From CAJQQY01 sp964352225 (GTDB lineage: Bacteria; Bacteroidota; Bacteroidia; Chitinophagales; Saprospiraceae), in the NCBI GenBank assembly GCA_964352225.1, contig CAYGRM010000003.1, positions 3,751-67,750 of the forward strand: a stretch of DNA of 64,000 nt. The letters run 5' to 3'. The notes below the pieces were generated by a model. It was not told the DNA's origin and made no database searches. It saw nothing but the letters and a program-made list of their open reading frames with translations. Positions 63,901 to 64,000 of the stretch are shown piece after piece. The translations under genes and the position numbers were made by a program. Position 1 is the first letter of the stretch. Every line of letters begins with the position of its first letter.

Positions 63901-64000
63901 TCAGTTCTAACTTCTGAATAATCAATTACAACATCAACATCACAATTATCAGTTGCAGTTGGTTGTGCTGGTGTAGGAACTGCATCACACTCAACTGTAA
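54978..64000 (-). CDS. Giant HYR/SprB-repeat adhesin-like protein, T9SS (5' end beyond window)
   Basis: At least 3006 residues are encoded and the frame is open to the window edge; a GTG at 63695 is only an internal codon. From N to C: at least 27 HYR-like modules of about 85 residues (VPADVTVEC..., TDNCDxDV, RTWTATDNCGN), each with four conserved Cys; five SprB-like repeats of about 74 residues (57645-56530); an SdrD B-like domain (VNIGDYVWFDTNRDGIQD); an Ig-like domain; a PKD domain (FWDFGDGASPQTSM); a beta segment (LLNWTTRYEVNNSRYYLEHS); and a T9SS sorting domain (IHVYPNPVVD to KITE). The repeats suggest a long stalk for surface adhesion or gliding, as for SprB of Flavobacterium. No catalytic domain is seen in the window. 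Confidence 0.92.
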   Translation of the reverse strand, partial: TVECDAVPTPAQPTATDNCDVDVVIDYSEVRTDGACEDTYTLTRTWTATDNCGNTDSQVQVIEVQDTTDPILSGVPADATVECNAIPVPAQPTATDNCDVDVTITFDENIIDGSCADNYTITRTWTATDNCGNSVSQTQTLTIQDNVDPIIAGVPADVTVECNAVPAPAQPTATDNCDADVDLDYTEVRTDGSCADNYTLTRTWIATDNCGNTTTEIQVITVQDTTDPILSGVPADITVECDAIPVIAQPTATDNCDVDVNIEFIETIIDGNCADNYTIERTWVATDNCGNAVTQTQVITVQDTTDPIMVGVPGNATVECDAIPLPLVIGVDITATDNCDTDVSIELVEEVFPGSCSDNYTILRTYTATDNCGNEDVQFQIITVEDTTPPTISGVPADITAECDAVPAAPAAGTIIINDNCDADVAKTFSEIIQPGSCADSYLIKRIWTATDNCGNVTVATQNITVSDVTPPTLIGVPADAQVDCNSVPAAPAPGSVTATDNCDVNVFIQYFEELIDGPCDDSYILKRTWTAIDNCGNETIATQTITVGDATGPVLAGIPADVEVECNNIPAPANPIATDDCDTDVDINFVETITPGACENSFIITRAWIAIDNCGNETVGVQNITVQDTQAPILAGIPTDTSADCNSVPAPPANVTATDNCDTDVTIDFSETSAPGACANSTIITRTWTAIDNCGNSVSATQTISVGDASAPVLANVPSDVTVECNAVPAIATNITATDNCDTNPLVSFNETNTPGDCTDSYTLTRTWTATDACGNETSESQIITVQDTTDPVIAGVPADVTIDCNNVPAPAMPFVNDNCDTDVDLDFDETSVANGCGYIITRTWTATDNCGNSVAASQILTVNADAPVLSNLPADLTVECDNIPVPATVTATSDCLPNIQVDFAETIIDGACTDSYTIERTWTTNAGCGTAVSHTQIITVQDTTDPILANVPSNVTVECNAVPAIATNITATDNCDTNPLVSFGEILTPGACENSYTLTRTWTATDNCGNEISQSQIITVEDNQDPIIAGVPADVTVGCDQVPAPAMPFVNDNCDTDVDLDFNEVSVADGCGYILTRTWTATDNCGNTVSASQTITVNSDTPVLSGTPADLTVECNNIPAVANVTANSNCDPNIVIWFMENIIPGSCEDTYTIERIWTIDLACGNDVSYTQTITVQDIQAPILAGIPADLNVACGSVPAPAQPVATDNCDTDVDISFSEIQNPLSCGYELVRTWTATDNCGNETSASQTITVEDNEDPILIGIPADATAECDNIPLVAANVTVTDNCSTNITIDFVETTTPGACTNAYTLTRTWTATDDCGNTVSASQNIEVGDNTPPTLIDVPANITVECAAIPGAPYVGATDNCDFDVQAILTEVETPLACGYLITRTWTATDDCGNESTATQEVTVADSTPPELWEIPADVTVECGNIPAIDPGVGVMDNCDPNATLDFTESYIAGSCAENFIIVRTWTATDNCGNTVSDAQHITVEDTQAPVLAGIPTDLTVDCNNVPTPAQPVATDNCDSSVDIDFDEISVANGCGYILTRTWTATDNCGNVTEASQTITVNADAPVLSDTPADVTVECNNIPTAAIITAQSICAGTVQVDFVENIIPGSCENSYTIERTWSIPSGCGNAISHTQLITVEDTQAPILAGIPADLNVGCGNVPSPAQPVATDNCDTDVDISFNEIQNPLSCGYELVRTWTATDNCGNETSASQIITVQDNDAPILIGVPADEVVNCGTVPNPATVTASDNCDNDVVVDFSETSVVDGCQTIITRTWTAIDDCGNESSESQTITINSDPATLSAMPADFTVECSNVPAPADISAFDGCTGAPVPLDFVENIIPGACENSYTIERTWSVSSGCGVGVSHTQYITVEDTTDPILIGVPADVDVNCGMIPTAPIVTATDNCDTAVEILFNEVETPAACGYILTRTWTATDNCGNEVSASQNIHVGDNTPPIVAGIPADLTVECNNIPVVSNTPIATDNCDLDVEISFNETNTPGACADSYTLTRTWTAIDDCGNVTEGIQTIFVQDTTDPTLIGIPSNLTVDLTLGQTIPTAPMIIGSDNCDTDVEITFVENQTGSGCSYTLERTWTATDNCGNEVSATQTIEVIGGLNVTETHVDASCGENNGSIDLTVNGGVAPITFVWSNGVGNIEDQTDLAPGIYEVIVTDGTGCSANLSIEIIGTGALQVDISATMVSCFDGNDGSINITMVNGLAPFTYNWTGGIGNTPNPTNLTAGSYNVTITDANGCSVSTAANVNQPQELTLIIDSNGGGCAGALGSATANVDGGTPAYQYAWSNGETTTSISDLDAGTYIVTVTDNNGCTIEDEVTISMSSNLVVSIDKTDVTCYLDNDGTATASATGGQPDLTYLWSNGETNANIINLEAGFYTVTVTDGTGCTGTQTIEIISPPELQLTTVATEVSQIGNDGTATVTATGGTLPYNYIWSNGQMTPTITGLSVGTYSVTVIDDNGCFAVDQVEVNSSVPLGDVNIGDYVWFDTNRDGIQDPSEVGFNNVMVKLLTAGQDGTFGTLDDEIVATETTGFNPTMTGTGYYLFENVLPGTYQIEFMASSLPNDYVFSLANQGTDDNLDSDADLLTGRTPTFTVVAGQMDDLSFDAGIHPECNNVNTGGAIEATQTICAGETPDLIVNSILPMGGGGDLEYIWLSNTTGSPFSNTDPSWTIIQGATDEFYQPGQISITTYFIRCVRRAGCTNYVGESNIVAILVTPLPAIGIEEAPTSLCLSEETSFQATYAGVNATYFWDFGDGASPQTSMQRNVYNLTYSSTGIKTVTLTVEDMGCSISITYEFEVINCLNNFVFTNFSAVPTPNNTEALLNWTTRYEVNNSRYYLEHSKNGDDFEVFELRNANGSAQEYNSYQAVHAEPYYGVNYYRVKYVDANNDVTYSKVEVVVFDNGTRDIHVYPNPVVDFTYVEFLTELTEDATIEVVDMAGRVLSTQVVADGFRTYRVNLADYPAGTYLIWVRYNDYRKDVERVVKITE
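56530..57645 (-). repeat. Five SprB-type repeats in the giant gene
   Basis: Five units of 72-76 residues share the pattern C-x-(N/D)GSI-GG-PY-Y-WSNG-L-G-Y-V-V-D-GC. They match the SprB repeat found in gliding adhesins. The last copy (ELQLTTVATEVSQIGNDG) lacks the first Cys. Confidence 0.85.
57645..64000 (-). repeat. HYR-like tandem repeats (about 255 bp each) in the giant gene
   Basis: About 25 whole units and further ones to the window edge repeat at about 255 bp. Protein identity is high and DNA identity varies. Three-unit blocks recur, one module with GCGY/I, one lacking TDNC and with IERTW, and one plain (see findings). Such arrays vary by recombination and can break assemblies. Confidence 0.88.

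Noticed and set aside
57645..64000. CRISPR-like array
   Set aside because: The unit is about 255 bp and protein-coding throughout, with no spacers.

Overview
The window reads as a 64 kb chromosomal piece of a Bacteroidota bacterium, most likely of the Saprospiria or a neighbouring class. Reasons: low GC, starts without Shine-Dalgarno sites, a Bacteroidota-type promoter (TTTG, 19 bp, TAtcTTTG) before a tRNA gene, the Bacteroidota gene order rpmB-rpmG-DUF4295-ftsY, and several secreted proteins ending in type IX secretion (T9SS) sorting domains. One run of ten N (54872-54881) marks an assembly gap. Both window edges cut genes.

Layout. 1-2.4 kb: GNAT tail, tRNA-Arg(ACG), L28, L33, DUF4295 and FtsY. 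2.4-9.4 kb: MFS permease, serine hydrolase lipoprotein, outer-membrane barrel, SPFH protein with a small Arc-like protein, a coiled protein and a PhoD phosphatase. 9.4-15.8 kb: a tight six-gene operon that looks lipid-directed (PurM/ThiL-like ATPase, alpha-oxoamine synthase, BtaA-like DUF3419, GNAT, lipid kinase, UbiA), followed upstream by a fatty-acid-hydroxylase-type enzyme. 16.7-26.4 kb: a signalling region with three related receiver proteins (two LytTR regulators, one receiver-adenylate cyclase), a TPR hybrid histidine kinase with a separate Hpt protein, and three secreted-protein genes whose promoters share 20-bp-spaced direct repeats, probably the LytTR operators. 26.4-36.8 kb: cupin, oxidoreductase, a cyclase-TolB-TPR-AraC fusion, NTF2-like secreted proteins, an FtsX-type permease and a HAD phosphatase. 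37-49.6 kb: a large secreted glycosidase/lectin protein, M28 peptidase, AGCS symporter, FlaR-like P-loop protein, subtilase with lamin-tail domain and MORN protein.

49.7-54.8 kb holds the most unusual unit: a three-gene operon of a C5-cytosine DNA methyltransferase, an 809-residue protein with two GHKL ATPase domains (one MutL/Hsp90/MORC-like, one histidine-kinase-like) plus an N-terminal cadherin-like domain, and a protein with a receiver-like N-terminus and an unknown C-terminus. It looks like a modification or defence module wired through phosphotransfer. No classical restriction endonuclease is visible.

55-64 kb is one huge adhesin-like gene running off the right edge: at least 27 HYR-like cysteine repeats, five SprB repeats, an SdrD B-like domain, a PKD domain and a T9SS domain. 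Calls rest on reading translated motifs; no database search was possible.
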